The notes beneath the pieces are model-generated. The model had not been told where the DNA came from. It was given only the letters and a program-made list of their open reading frames with translations, and ran no database searches. Shown here in pieces: positions 32,997-41,829 of a stretch of DNA of 64,000 nucleotides. Each line of letters opens with the position of its first letter. Positions within the stretch are counted from its first letter, which is position 1. The stretch is from CAZSDP01 sp964605665. GTDB taxonomy: Bacteria; Planctomycetota; UBA8108; UBA1146. Both the position numbers and the translations under genes were made by a program. The stretch covers positions 1 to 64,000 of the forward strand of contig CAZSDP010000020.1 of NCBI GenBank assembly GCA_964605665.1, given 5' to 3'.

Positions 32997-34523
32997 TCAG
33001 TTCGTCCGGATGACTTCGCTGGGTCGCCACGACTGATCGATCCACTCTTGCAGCGGACTGTACATGCGCAAGACCGTGAACCAGCTCTTGCCGGGAATGG
33101 TCTGCACCCAGTTGTTCTGGAAGCCGGGCGGAGCCTTGGGAGCGAAGTAGATGTCGATCGACCCGTCCTGGTTGTAGCGCAGGCCATCCTGCAGGCTGTC
33201 GATGCCGGCCGCCTTCTGGTCGGTCTGGAGCATGGAGCGGGTCTGCGTGTCGTAGATGGTCACGGCCCAGAAGTTCGCGACCGGTGCGTCCGCCGGGAGC
33301 TTGATGGTGTAGGTCTTGCTGCCATCGAACGGCTGCTTGTCACCGTCGAGGTACGCGATGCCGTAGTCCGAACCCTTGCCCAGGCGCGGCTTCGCCATCG
33401 CTGGTGTCACGACCGTGTAGGGGTAGTGGAAGCTCACCCGGGCATCGGTGTTCATCGTGCCCCCGTCGGCGCCGTTGAAGAACACGTTGCGTTCCGGGTA
33501 ACCCATGTTCCAGGCGCTGCCGGTGTCGGGGTAGACCTGGACTCCGCCGAGGTTCATGTCGATCCTCGGGTACCACACGATGGCTCGGGCTTGCGCGTTG
33601 CCGATGGCCACGCCGTCCGCCAGGATCGCCTTCATCCGGTCGTCGGGATTGAAGGGCTTGCCCTTCTCGATCCCCAGCGAGGCGAACAGACCGCGGATCT
33701 CCGGGGTCATCAGGCTGAGCGCTTCGTACTGGATCACCTTGTTCATGTGGTCGTAGAACTCGGCGTTGTTGTAGTGGATGGTGTTGAACGCCTTGTCCGT
33801 GCCACTGACCCACTCCACCGCGGGCGGGTTCGCCGCATCGGCGAGCCGGTAGAACTTCAGGCTGTCCTTGATCTCCTTCGCGGCCGCCGCCACTTCTTCG
33901 GGACGCTTGTTCTTGGGCGTCTTGCGCAGGAGACACCACACCCGATAGGTCTCGGAGCGCACGACCGTGTACCCCTCGGGAACCTCACCCTCGTAGCCGG
34001 GCGGCAGGAACAGGTACTTCCCGGGCAGGAAGTTGACCATGTAACGGAAGAAGCCATCGTTCGCCGCGCCGAGCAACCCGGCGGGGGCCTCGACGACCGT
34101 GGGTCCGTCGCGTTTGAGATCGAGATCCGCGCTGACGTAGATCGTCGAGGAGTTACCGGTCAGAAAGAGGGACCGGGCGTTCATCAAGCCGTCGAACAAC
34201 AGGACTTGGTGGACCTCGACCGCACCGAGGGAGTGGGCGCCCTCGATCAGTGCGGCCACGGACGCCGCAGGCATGCCCTTGAGGAATGCATCCGCCGCCC
34301 GGGCGGTGTCCATGAAGTCGTACGCCTTCTCCGCCGTCTCGCGGGAGGGAACGCCATCGGTGAAGGTGAGCGTGCCGATGGAGGTCTCCACCGTGTCGGG
34401 GGTCAGAATGCCGTCGGGGATGGCCGTGGTGTACTGGAACCGGTCGGCCGTCGACGCGGTGACGGCCACGGCACTGAGTGCTACCAGGAACATCGAGAGG
34501 ACGAACAGTCGCTTCACAGTCAT
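32997..34523 (-). CDS. Secreted DUF1254/DUF1214 domain protein
   Basis: 508 residues with a clear signal peptide (LFVLSMFLVALSAVAVTAS). The N-terminal half has the DUF1254 pattern (AYDFMDTARA, then HYNNAEFYDHM). The C-terminal half has the DUF1214 beta domain (FWAVTIYDTQTRSML, then NWVQTIPGKSWFTVLRMY). Such proteins are abundant in many bacteria but have no agreed function. ATG 34523 has an acceptable ribosome site (GGAG on the minus strand). It is on the same strand as the MoxR operon, 59 bases upstream of it, so they may be co-transcribed, though the usual bat cluster does not include it. Confidence 0.88.
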   Translation of the reverse strand: MTVKRLFVLSMFLVALSAVAVTASTADRFQYTTAIPDGILTPDTVETSIGTLTFTDGVPSRETAEKAYDFMDTARAADAFLKGMPAASVAALIEGAHSLGAVEVHQVLLFDGLMNARSLFLTGNSSTIYVSADLDLKRDGPTVVEAPAGLLGAANDGFFRYMVNFLPGKYLFLPPGYEGEVPEGYTVVRSETYRVWCLLRKTPKNKRPEEVAAAAKEIKDSLKFYRLADAANPPAVEWVSGTDKAFNTIHYNNAEFYDHMNKVIQYEALSLMTPEIRGLFASLGIEKGKPFNPDDRMKAILADGVAIGNAQARAIVWYPRIDMNLGGVQVYPDTGSAWNMGYPERNVFFNGADGGTMNTDARVSFHYPYTVVTPAMAKPRLGKGSDYGIAYLDGDKQPFDGSKTYTIKLPADAPVANFWAVTIYDTQTRSMLQTDQKAAGIDSLQDGLRYNQDGSIDIYFAPKAPPGFQNNWVQTIPGKSWFTVLRMYSPLQEWIDQSWRPSEVIRTN

Positions 34524-35006
34524 CGGAGGTCTCCAGTTCGTGAGTGTTTTGTCGGGACGTCGATCGCGAGTCTCGTGCGGTGCGTCGCCCTCGCCGGCGT
34601 CGGGCCGGCCCGAGAAGGCGTTGGCATCTCGAGGGGAGTCGTCGGGTCGCGGGGGCTTCTCGGGTCCGTCGCGCTTCCCCCGAGAGGTCCGCCGGACACG
34701 ATACCAGTGAGGGAGCGCTCACCAACCCCGTTTCCGCGAAGTTCAAACACCCGAGAGCCGTTCCGAGTGAGCGCCGATGGGGAAGAATCAGAGATATCGA
34801 GATCCCATGCTCTGTCACGTCGAACGAAGCTGCCCGTGATCGGCAGCACCCCGAACCTTGAGCATCCCTGAGCATCCCGAACCAGGTGCCGGCCTCTGCC
34901 AGGGGTCGATCCATCGACGTCGTGGGCGACGTCGCATTCCCGCACACATCGGACCCTCGGGCGCGACCCATCTCCAACACCGGAGAGGTGGTCTCGAGCA
35001 GTACGC
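34524..35006. other. Intergenic region, no gene recognised
   Basis: About 480 bases upstream of the DUF1254 gene. It is GC-rich, with short overlapping frames and no motif. A promoter for the leftward genes should be here, but I could not single one out. A dispersed repeat begins at 35007. Confidence 0.5.
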
Positions 35007-35151
35007 ATCACACACGGACCCCATGCACGCCTTGCGGCGAACCAGAGAGCCACATTCGTAGGTACCCGTTGGGGAGTGATTCAGCCTCCGCTCGGAGGCC
35101 GTCTCCAGGGAGAGAGCGCAGCGAGTTTGCAAGGGCATATGGGGAGCCATG
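35007..35151 (+). repeat. Dispersed repeat copy A, ending in tRNA-3'-like GGGGAGCCATG
   Basis: About 145 bases nearly identical over most of their length to 49834-49980. It begins atcacacacggaccccatgc, contains ttggggagtgatt and ctcggaggccgtctccaggg, and ends ggggagccatg, the same string as the tRNA-Asn 3' end plus two bases. It has no open frame of interest. It could be a non-coding RNA gene, a small mobile element or a decayed tRNA locus. The strand is assigned by analogy to the tRNA and is uncertain. Confidence 0.7.
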
Positions 35152-35312
35152 CGCGCGAGTCGAGCTTGCCAGGAAGCCGGGTCGGACTCTCGCACGAGTC
35201 GGACCTTCGATGCGATAGACAGCACAAGAGCCGCAGTTCAGGCGACCCTGCGGGTCAAGACCTGAGTACGGCTCCTCGGGCAGATCGACGCGTCAAGGAC
35301 AGGTCGGGACGA

Positions 35313-35357
35313 GACAAGAAAAGACCCGGCCGACTTCGCAGAGGAGTCGACCGGGTC
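35313..35357 (-). terminator. Rho-independent terminator for the gene at 35433
   Basis: gacccggccgactt (35323-35336) pairs with the arm ending at 35357 (gagtcgaccgggtc). On the minus strand the hairpin is followed by TTTTCTTGTC. It is placed 76 bases past the stop of the leftward gene. Confidence 0.8.
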
Positions 35358-35432
35358 CAAGTTTCAGAGCTCGCTCCCCCGGGTGGGTCAACCCAGGCGG
35401 AGGTCGCTCAAAGTCGAAATGAGGCAACCACG

Positions 35433-36989
35433 CTAGTTGGTCTCGTAGGAGATCCAGCCGGCGTTGAGCCAGTTCGCGGTTCCGGCGTTCGGGTCGACCG
35501 CGCCGCGGTACGGAGCGGCGTCGAAGAAGCCGCCACGGTTGGTTGCAGCTCCGGAAATCGTACCGGCGTTCGGGCGGAGGAAGTCGACGCTGCCGACCAT
35601 GGTGCTCAGGAGATTCGAGCTGGCGCTGACCTGGTTGTTCGCCATGACCGTGGTCATGAAGCCGTCGGTCGAGGTCGGCGGGGTGGTCGCGTGGACGGTG
35701 GCGTCGAAGTCGGTACCGTTGTTCGCGAAGCTGATCGAATCGTGCAAGGTTCCGTCGGCGAGGATTCCGGCCATGGAATCGACGTCGATCACCCAACCGC
35801 GGTCGGCCCAACCCTCGACGACACCGTTCTGCCAGTCACCCTCGGCGCCACGACGGATCTCGCCGCCGATGTCCGCAGCTTGTCCGGCGAGCGACCCGAT
35901 CAGGGTGAAGTTGTAGACCTGCGGGTTGGTGCGCGGGAGGCTGTCGAACGGGTGGAGGCCCGGCTCGGAGTTGTCGAACTCGAGTCCGTTGTCACCGGTT
36001 TGGCCGATCCCCGAGGCGTCCTTGATACTCGCGATGAACTGCAGGTTGCCGTTCCAGCCGAAGGAGCCGTCGAAGCAGTCGTCGCCGATTCCGTAGGCGA
36101 GACCGTACTTGAGGTTGGCTCCGCCGCCGAACCACTCGAAGCCGTCGTCGAAGTTGAACTTGGTCTGGACGTGGTCGAAGTTCGACCCGGTTCCGCAGGA
36201 CGCGATGGTGATCGCGTTGATCTCGTTCGCCGGGGAGATCTCGGTTCCGCCGAACTCGACGCGGACGTAGCTCAAGGTGACCGAGTCCTCGCCAGCGAAC
36301 GGCGTAGCTCCGCCCCCGAAGGTCACGTTGTTCAGACCCTCGACGAATGCTTCGCCCGCCGGGTAGTTGTTGACGCCGTTTCCGATACAGATGATGCCGC
36401 CCCAGTCTTGACGGTTGCGGTTGCCCGGCTCGAACTCCGAAGTGAAGACGATCGGCTGGACTGCGGTCCCGATCGCGCGGAGGGCGCCGCCACGCTCGAT
36501 CGCAAGGAAGCCGTCGGTCGCATTGTCGCCGATGATCGTGGTTCCCGGCTGGATCGTCAGGGTCGCGCCGTCTTTGACGAATGAGGGCTCGAGGCGCCAG
36601 GTGGTGTCGTTCGTCAGGACGAGGTCCGACACGATGTCACCAGCGACCAGAACTTCCGGCTTGCAGTCGAGAGCGTCCGGGGTGGGATCCGCTTCCCAGA
36701 CCAGGAACGGCTCCGGGGGCTGCGCGCCACCCGAGAAGAGGAAGCCGAGGAGCGCGATCGCGTCTGCGATGTTGAAGCTACCGTCGTCGTTGACGTCGCC
36801 TGCGTCGGCGCACGGCGGGAGATCGCCGCCAGAGAAGAGAGCTCCGAGGATGTACACCGCGTCCCCGATGTTCACCGAGGCGTCGTTGTTCGAATCGCCG
36901 CGTTTGAAGTGCGACTGCGCATCGGCGGCGGTGCCGAGCGAGAGAGCGGTCACGAGAACGAGCGAGAAGAGACTCAGCTTTGCGGTCAT
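35433..36989 (-). CDS. Secreted beta-rich protein with N-terminal dockerin-like module
   Basis: 518 residues from ATG 36989 (AAGGAAG ribosome site). The signal peptide ends near TAADAQS. The dockerin-like pair (DSNNDASVNIGD and DVNDDGSFNIAD, residues about 30-105) follows directly. This is unlike the other proteins in the window, where it is C-terminal. The remaining 400 residues form a right-handed beta-helix-like or autotransporter-passenger-like region (TLTIQPGTTIIGDN, GGALRAIGTAVQPIVFTS, NRQDWGGIICIG), as in proteins often annotated as T9SS C-terminal target or multidomain parallel-beta-helix proteins. It is probably extracellular. It is divergently oriented to the TonB-dependent receptor, with a 349-base gap. 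Confidence 0.82.
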   Translation of the reverse strand: MTAKLSLFSLVLVTALSLGTAADAQSHFKRGDSNNDASVNIGDAVYILGALFSGGDLPPCADAGDVNDDGSFNIADAIALLGFLFSGGAQPPEPFLVWEADPTPDALDCKPEVLVAGDIVSDLVLTNDTTWRLEPSFVKDGATLTIQPGTTIIGDNATDGFLAIERGGALRAIGTAVQPIVFTSEFEPGNRNRQDWGGIICIGNGVNNYPAGEAFVEGLNNVTFGGGATPFAGEDSVTLSYVRVEFGGTEISPANEINAITIASCGTGSNFDHVQTKFNFDDGFEWFGGGANLKYGLAYGIGDDCFDGSFGWNGNLQFIASIKDASGIGQTGDNGLEFDNSEPGLHPFDSLPRTNPQVYNFTLIGSLAGQAADIGGEIRRGAEGDWQNGVVEGWADRGWVIDVDSMAGILADGTLHDSISFANNGTDFDATVHATTPPTSTDGFMTTVMANNQVSASSNLLSTMVGSVDFLRPNAGTISGAATNRGGFFDAAPYRGAVDPNAGTANWLNAGWISYETN

Positions 36990-37338
36990 GATCTTCCTTC
37001 CAATTTCCTCGGCCGTTCTCGCGATGGGGAACGTCCCCATGCAGTGCGGCCGTTGCCTCGTCGAAGAGCGGGTTCCCGCGGGAGCTGCAACGAGGGAGTG
37101 CTCTTCGAACGACGGGATCTTCGACCACGTCAGTGAAGTCGGAGTGAACACTTTCTGAAGCCTCGGCGCGCCGTGTTCACACGAACTCCGTCGAGCCCTC
37201 ACCCTGTCTTCACATGAAGACTCTAGTCTCTCCGACGAACGTGGAGGCTTCGCTCCCGAGGCTCGTCTCAACCCCTCTCACTTCGCAGCTCCTGAACTCT
37301 CTCTCACGGTTCGATCACTCTCGAGCGCCAGCGCTCAG
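36990..37338. other. Divergent intergenic region between surface protein and TonB-dependent receptor
   Basis: About 350 bases with no gene. Regulatory signals for both directions should be here. TTCACA-type strings occur (37169 and 37210), but no convincing -35/-10 pair or operator palindrome was identified. Confidence 0.5.
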
Positions 37339-40209
37339 ATGGGAGACGCCCCCTTGAACGAGGATCTCCTCGAGGACTCTAGCAATCGGTCCCGGAGCGT
37401 GCGGCCGCGCACCTCAGCGGTGATCGGTGCACTTCTGCTCTTGTTCTCGGTCCCCGCGATTCTCCTAGCGCAGGATGGGGAACCGGCCGATCCGGCGACC
37501 GCCGCGGTCCGCGGCCGGTTCACGAGTGCGGAAGGTCGACCCCTCGAGGGCGCGATCGTCTCGATCGTGGGGGAGTCGCAGACCGCGTTCACCGACGCGA
37601 ACGGCGACTACTTTCTCTCCGGCCTCACCGCGCGCACGGACGCACCCATCCGCGCCGTGAGTCGAGCGGGAGAATCCGCCTCCGCGGTGATCACCCTCGT
37701 TGCGGGGGAGGAAACGCAGCAAGATCTCGTCCTGCTCGGCGGCGGGACCGAGGTGGTCATCGAGGCGGAGAAAGCCGGGGCCACGCTCGAGAAGATCCAG
37801 CTCACCCGTCAGTTCGCTTCGAAGATCGAGGACATCATCGGTTCGGAGGAACTGTCGAAGTCCGCTGCGGGAGACGTCGCGCAGGCAGTCGCGCAGCTCC
37901 CCGCGGTGACCATCGTCGGGGGGCGCTTCGCCTACGTGCGCGGTCTCGGCGATCGTTACAGCCAGACTCTCCTCGACGGCTCGAGTCTGCCCTCCCCCGA
38001 ACCCGATCGTCGCACCGTGCCCCTCGATCTTCTTCCTTTGAGCCTGATCGATTCGGTCAGCGTAGCGAAGACCTACTCCGCGGAGCTCCCCGGTGAGTTC
38101 GCGGGGGGAAGTATCCAGGCGACGACCGTCGGGATTCCCGTGGGGCGGTTCATCAAGTTCTCGGTGTCGGGAAGGTATCGCGATGGGACGACGTTCCGCC
38201 AATTCGAAACCTACGAAGGGGGCCGGTTCGATGCGTTCGGATACGACGACGGGACGCGCGAGCTCCCTTCTGCGGTCCCGAGCCAGCAGGTGGTCGGAGG
38301 CGCGGGCGGTCTGAGCGACTCCCAGCTGCGCACGATCGGCAGCTCCTTCTCGAGCGTCTGGTCCCCGGACACGACCACCGCGCCACTCGACGGATCGGTG
38401 GGGGTCAGCTTCGGGAACGCCTGGGACCTTGGCGGTACGATGCGGCTCGGCGTCATCGGTTCCGCCTCGTACGCAAACTCGTACCTGTACGTGGGGGACG
38501 AAGAGCGGAACGTGATCACGCTCTCTCCGACCATGGGGTTGAACCAGATCAGCACCTACACGATCGATCCCTCGAGCCACGAGGTCGAGCTCGCCGCGCT
38601 TCTCTCCACGACTCTCGAGATCTCGCCGACGCAGTCGATCACCTGGCGCAACCTTCTTTCCCGCGCGAGCGAGGACAGGGTGCAGCTCCAGAGTGGATTC
38701 GACGGACAGAACCAGACGGCGGACGTTCAGTTCACCCGTCTGCAATACGTCGAGCGCCTCCTCGCAAACACTCAGCTTTCAGGGAAGCACCTCTTCATCG
38801 GCGACGTCTTGCTCAATTGGCGGACCGCCGCCTCCCTCACCGAGCGCGATCAGCCGGACACGCGCCAGAACCGCTACGTCGACCTCAACGACAATGGCGT
38901 GTTCAACTGGACCTCTGCCACCTCCTCGGGAATCCGCCATTTTTACTTCCAGTCCGACACCGTCTACGATCTCGGCTTCGACGTCGCGATCCCCTTCAAC
39001 CCGTTCGATGTCGAAGAGAAACGCGATCCCGATCCCGATCGCCTCGAGCCGGGGCAATACGTGAAGGTCGGTGCGGCGTGGATGGACCGAGAGCGCGAGC
39101 TCAACACGCGGAAGTTCCGTTACAACGGCTTCCTGTCGACCCTCGACACCACCCTTCCCCCCGAGCAGCTGATCACTCCCGAGAACATTGCGAACGGACT
39201 GTTCGTGATCCGGGAGGAAACGCGCCCCACCGACAACTATGACGCGAGTCAGAATCTCATTGCGGGCTACGCCTCGACCTCGTTCCGGGTGAGCGATGAC
39301 GTGCGGCTCTCCGGCGGCGTGCGCGTCGAGAGCTCGGAGCAGATCGTCGAGACCTTCGATTTGTTCGGCTCCGACACGGTGCGCGCCGAGCTCGACGACA
39401 CCGACGTGCTTCCGGCGCTCAACGCCACGTGGGAGTTCGCGGAGAATCAGCAACTGCGGGTCGGCGTGAGTCAGACGGTTTCTCGCCCCGAGTTTCGGGA
39501 GCTCGCCGAATTCGAGTACTCCGACGTCGAAGGGGGCTTCGGCGTCGTCGGCAACCCCGACCTCGAGCGCGCCTTGCTTCAGAACTACGATATTCGTTGG
39601 GAGTGGTTTCCGAGCGACAGCGAGATCTTGTCCGCGAGCATTTTCGCGAAGACGTTCGATCAGCCGATCGAGCAGGTGAAGCTGCCGACCGGGGGGTCAC
39701 CCCTCACCAGCTTCGACAACGCTGACTCGGCCATTTTGTACGGCTTCGAGGTCGAGGGGAGGAAGAACCTCGGGTTCCTCGGCGACTTCTGGGAGCTGTT
39801 CACGCTGCGTGGGAACTTCGCGCTCATCGAGAGCGAGGTCGAGATTGCCGACGATCCTCTGACCCTTCAAACCTCCGATTCTCGCCCACTCCAGGGGCAG
39901 CCGGAGTACTCCGCGAACTTCGCGCTGTTCTTCGACGATCCGATCTCCGGGTTCAGTGCAAGCGTGCTCGCGAACACGTTCGGCGAGCGCATCGACTCGG
40001 TCGGGACCGGCGGGATCCCCGACTTCTACGAGCAGCCGCGCCTGCAGCTCGACGTCATTTTGACCCAAAAGTTCAAGAACCAGAGTCAGCTCAAGTTGAC
40101 CCTCGCGAACCTGTTGGACGAGCCGGTCGAGATCACCTCGGGTGGCCTGGTGCAACGGAAGTACAAGACTGGGACGACCATCGGCGTCTCGTACTCGGTG
40201 GAGTTCTAG
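37339..40209 (+). CDS. TonB-dependent outer-membrane receptor with N-terminal carboxypeptidase-regulatory-like domain
   Basis: 956 residues. A signal-type helix (VIGALLLLFSVPAILLA) is followed by a carboxypeptidase-D-regulatory-like domain (about 52-125, AVRGRFTSAEGRPLEGAIVSI), the plug (about 140-270, with VRGLGDRYSQTLLDG and LPGEFAGGSIQ) and a long beta-barrel ending in a terminal aromatic (VSYSVEF). This is the SusC-like/TonB receptor arrangement used for uptake of carbohydrates, metals or organic complexes across an outer membrane. It is the first gene of a rightward run that also encodes the energising TonB-ExbB-ExbD proteins. Substrate not inferable. Confidence 0.92.
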   Translation: MGDAPLNEDLLEDSSNRSRSVRPRTSAVIGALLLLFSVPAILLAQDGEPADPATAAVRGRFTSAEGRPLEGAIVSIVGESQTAFTDANGDYFLSGLTARTDAPIRAVSRAGESASAVITLVAGEETQQDLVLLGGGTEVVIEAEKAGATLEKIQLTRQFASKIEDIIGSEELSKSAAGDVAQAVAQLPAVTIVGGRFAYVRGLGDRYSQTLLDGSSLPSPEPDRRTVPLDLLPLSLIDSVSVAKTYSAELPGEFAGGSIQATTVGIPVGRFIKFSVSGRYRDGTTFRQFETYEGGRFDAFGYDDGTRELPSAVPSQQVVGGAGGLSDSQLRTIGSSFSSVWSPDTTTAPLDGSVGVSFGNAWDLGGTMRLGVIGSASYANSYLYVGDEERNVITLSPTMGLNQISTYTIDPSSHEVELAALLSTTLEISPTQSITWRNLLSRASEDRVQLQSGFDGQNQTADVQFTRLQYVERLLANTQLSGKHLFIGDVLLNWRTAASLTERDQPDTRQNRYVDLNDNGVFNWTSATSSGIRHFYFQSDTVYDLGFDVAIPFNPFDVEEKRDPDPDRLEPGQYVKVGAAWMDRERELNTRKFRYNGFLSTLDTTLPPEQLITPENIANGLFVIREETRPTDNYDASQNLIAGYASTSFRVSDDVRLSGGVRVESSEQIVETFDLFGSDTVRAELDDTDVLPALNATWEFAENQQLRVGVSQTVSRPEFRELAEFEYSDVEGGFGVVGNPDLERALLQNYDIRWEWFPSDSEILSASIFAKTFDQPIEQVKLPTGGSPLTSFDNADSAILYGFEVEGRKNLGFLGDFWELFTLRGNFALIESEVEIADDPLTLQTSDSRPLQGQPEYSANFALFFDDPISGFSASVLANTFGERIDSVGTGGIPDFYEQPRLQLDVILTQKFKNQSQLKLTLANLLDEPVEITSGGLVQRKYKTGTTIGVSYSVEF

Positions 40210-40246
40210 CTGCCCGTCGATGACGGGCTGCGGGAAGGGACGAGTC

Positions 40247-40906
40247 ATGTTCCGAGCGATTCTTGCGACGTGCGGCCTGCTGCTCCTCGTTCTGGGGCTC
40301 AGCTCGTGCGACGAGGACATTGCGAGCGTGAGGGAACCCTCCGTCGCGCCCGCGACCACTGAAGAGAATGTGAACGCGAGACGAAGCGACCGTGAAGATC
40401 GAGGTGAGGGGCTGCGCGTGCGGAAGAAGGCCGGTAGTCTCCCAGACTTCAGCACGTTCGTCTTCCCGCCCGCGCAAATCGATCTCGACCAGGGGTTCGA
40501 GACGCGCGAGGAACTGTTCTGGGTCGCCTTGCGCGCTATCGATGTCGGAGACCGCGAAGTGCTGCGCGATCTGCTCGTCGACGAGGAGTACTACCTGAAC
40601 ACTATGTTCCCTGCGTTCGTCGTGGAGAAGCCGGTCCTCGAAGGTCGGGGGCAGTTCCACTGGGACCACCTCGAGATGAAGTCTCTCTCGGGGATCCTCG
40701 ATCTCGTCCGGGACTACGCGGGGCGCGGGCTCGAGTTCCGGTGGGCCAACACCGAGTCGACCCGCTCCTACGGCCCGTTCTCGCTCCACCGGCACCCGCT
40801 GGTCGCCGCCTACGATCGGAAGACCCAGCGCGAGGTCATGCTCGCGATCACGAACGACATCGTCGAGGTCGACGGCAAGTTCCAACTGCTCGCCTACCCG
40901 AACTGA
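40247..40906 (+). CDS. Putative lipoprotein of the TonB cluster
   Basis: 219 residues from ATG 40247 (GGGAAGGGA upstream). The signal peptide ends in a lipobox-like LGLSSC, so a lipid-anchored protein is likely. The mature part is charged and has an alpha+beta pattern reminiscent of NTF2/SnoaL-like small domains (ELFWVALRAIDVGDREVLRDLL, then FWALNDIV-like strands), but I cannot assign it. It lies between the receptor and the DUF3450 gene, and its stop TGA overlaps an ATG at 40906. Confidence 0.7.
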   Translation: MFRAILATCGLLLLVLGLSSCDEDIASVREPSVAPATTEENVNARRSDREDRGEGLRVRKKAGSLPDFSTFVFPPAQIDLDQGFETREELFWVALRAIDVGDREVLRDLLVDEEYYLNTMFPAFVVEKPVLEGRGQFHWDHLEMKSLSGILDLVRDYAGRGLEFRWANTESTRSYGPFSLHRHPLVAAYDRKTQREVMLAITNDIVEVDGKFQLLAYPN

Positions 40907-40950
40907 TGTCAAACCTGCTGCCTCGTCACCGAGGTACCGAGGAGGAAACC

Positions 40951-41829
40951 ATGCGCTTTCGAACTTCCTCGCGAAGAGGAACCTCGCGAGCCACCGCCCT
41001 GCTGTTCTTCGCCACTCTGGCCGGCACGTTCTGCCTGTCGGGTCTGGCCCTCGAGACGTGCGCCCAAGCGAATTCGGTGGAGCGCACCGACCAGACGAAG
41101 GAGACGAAGTCGGAAGAGCTGCTTCGCCTCCAGGATCAGCTCCGGCGGCGGGCGGAAGAGGCTCTCGCGAATCGACGCGAGCAACGGACCCGTCTCGACG
41201 CCCTGACCGGGGAGGCGCGCGCTGCGCGCCGCCGCAACGAGGCGATCGAGCGCGAGATCGGGAAGCGTGAGCGCAAGCTCGAGGAGATCGAGGGCCTGGA
41301 TACCGCCGCGCGTGAGAAGTCGGCGACGATCCTCGCGCGAGAGGAGGCGCTGAAGAGCCGAATGCAGACGTTCCTCACCTCTCTTGGTGCGAAGATCGAG
41401 GCGGGGATCCCCTGGAAGATCAACGATCGTCGCCACTCGGTGCGCGACGCCTCTGAGCTGCTCTCCGACCGGCGAACCAGCGCGGCGGCCGCGCTCGCCA
41501 CGCTCGGTCGTCTCCAGAAGGAGCAGGAGGCGATCGGTCGACTGGTCGAATCTTCGGTGCTCGAGGTCGAGGTCGGCGCGGAGTCTCGCGCGGTCAGCGG
41601 CTTCCACCTCGGACTGATCGGAGTGATCTTCGCGAGTGAAGACGGCTCCGTCCTCGGGTTCGCGGGCCCGGGGGAGACTCTCGAGGCGGGCTTGGCCACC
41701 GTCGAGGCGCACCCCGAGGCGGCGCGTGGCTACCTCCACACCGTCGATATCCTGAATCGCCGACGCACGCCGGGGCTCACCGATATCTTCATCCCGAAAC
41801 TCCCGCTCGAGAAGGGAGGCCGGCCGTGA
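40951..41829 (+). CDS. DUF3450-like periplasmic coiled-coil protein
   Basis: 292 residues from ATG 40951 (CGAGGAGG 7 bases upstream; ATG 40906 is a less likely start). Signal peptide, then a long coiled coil (EELLRLQDQLRRRAEEAL, then RKLEEIEGLDTAAR) and a C-terminal globular part with FHLGLIGVIFASEDG, the region that defines DUF3450. In Vibrio-type TonB2 systems a DUF3450 gene precedes ttpC-exbB-exbD-tonB, exactly as here. It is believed to assist the energising complex in the periplasm. Confidence 0.85.
   Translation: MRFRTSSRRGTSRATALLFFATLAGTFCLSGLALETCAQANSVERTDQTKETKSEELLRLQDQLRRRAEEALANRREQRTRLDALTGEARAARRRNEAIEREIGKRERKLEEIEGLDTAAREKSATILAREEALKSRMQTFLTSLGAKIEAGIPWKINDRRHSVRDASELLSDRRTSAAAALATLGRLQKEQEAIGRLVESSVLEVEVGAESRAVSGFHLGLIGVIFASEDGSVLGFAGPGETLEAGLATVEAHPEAARGYLHTVDILNRRRTPGLTDIFIPKLPLEKGGRP

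Noticed and set aside
32940..34871. A 643-residue plus-strand frame over the DUF1254 gene
   Set aside because: Antisense shadow with His/Arg/Val/Asp bias; the minus-strand protein has a recognisable family pattern and signal peptide.
35076..36584. A 502-residue plus-strand frame over the beta-helix protein gene
   Set aside because: Asp/Glu/Arg/Val-rich shadow frame. The minus-strand gene has a signal peptide, a ribosome site and a terminator.
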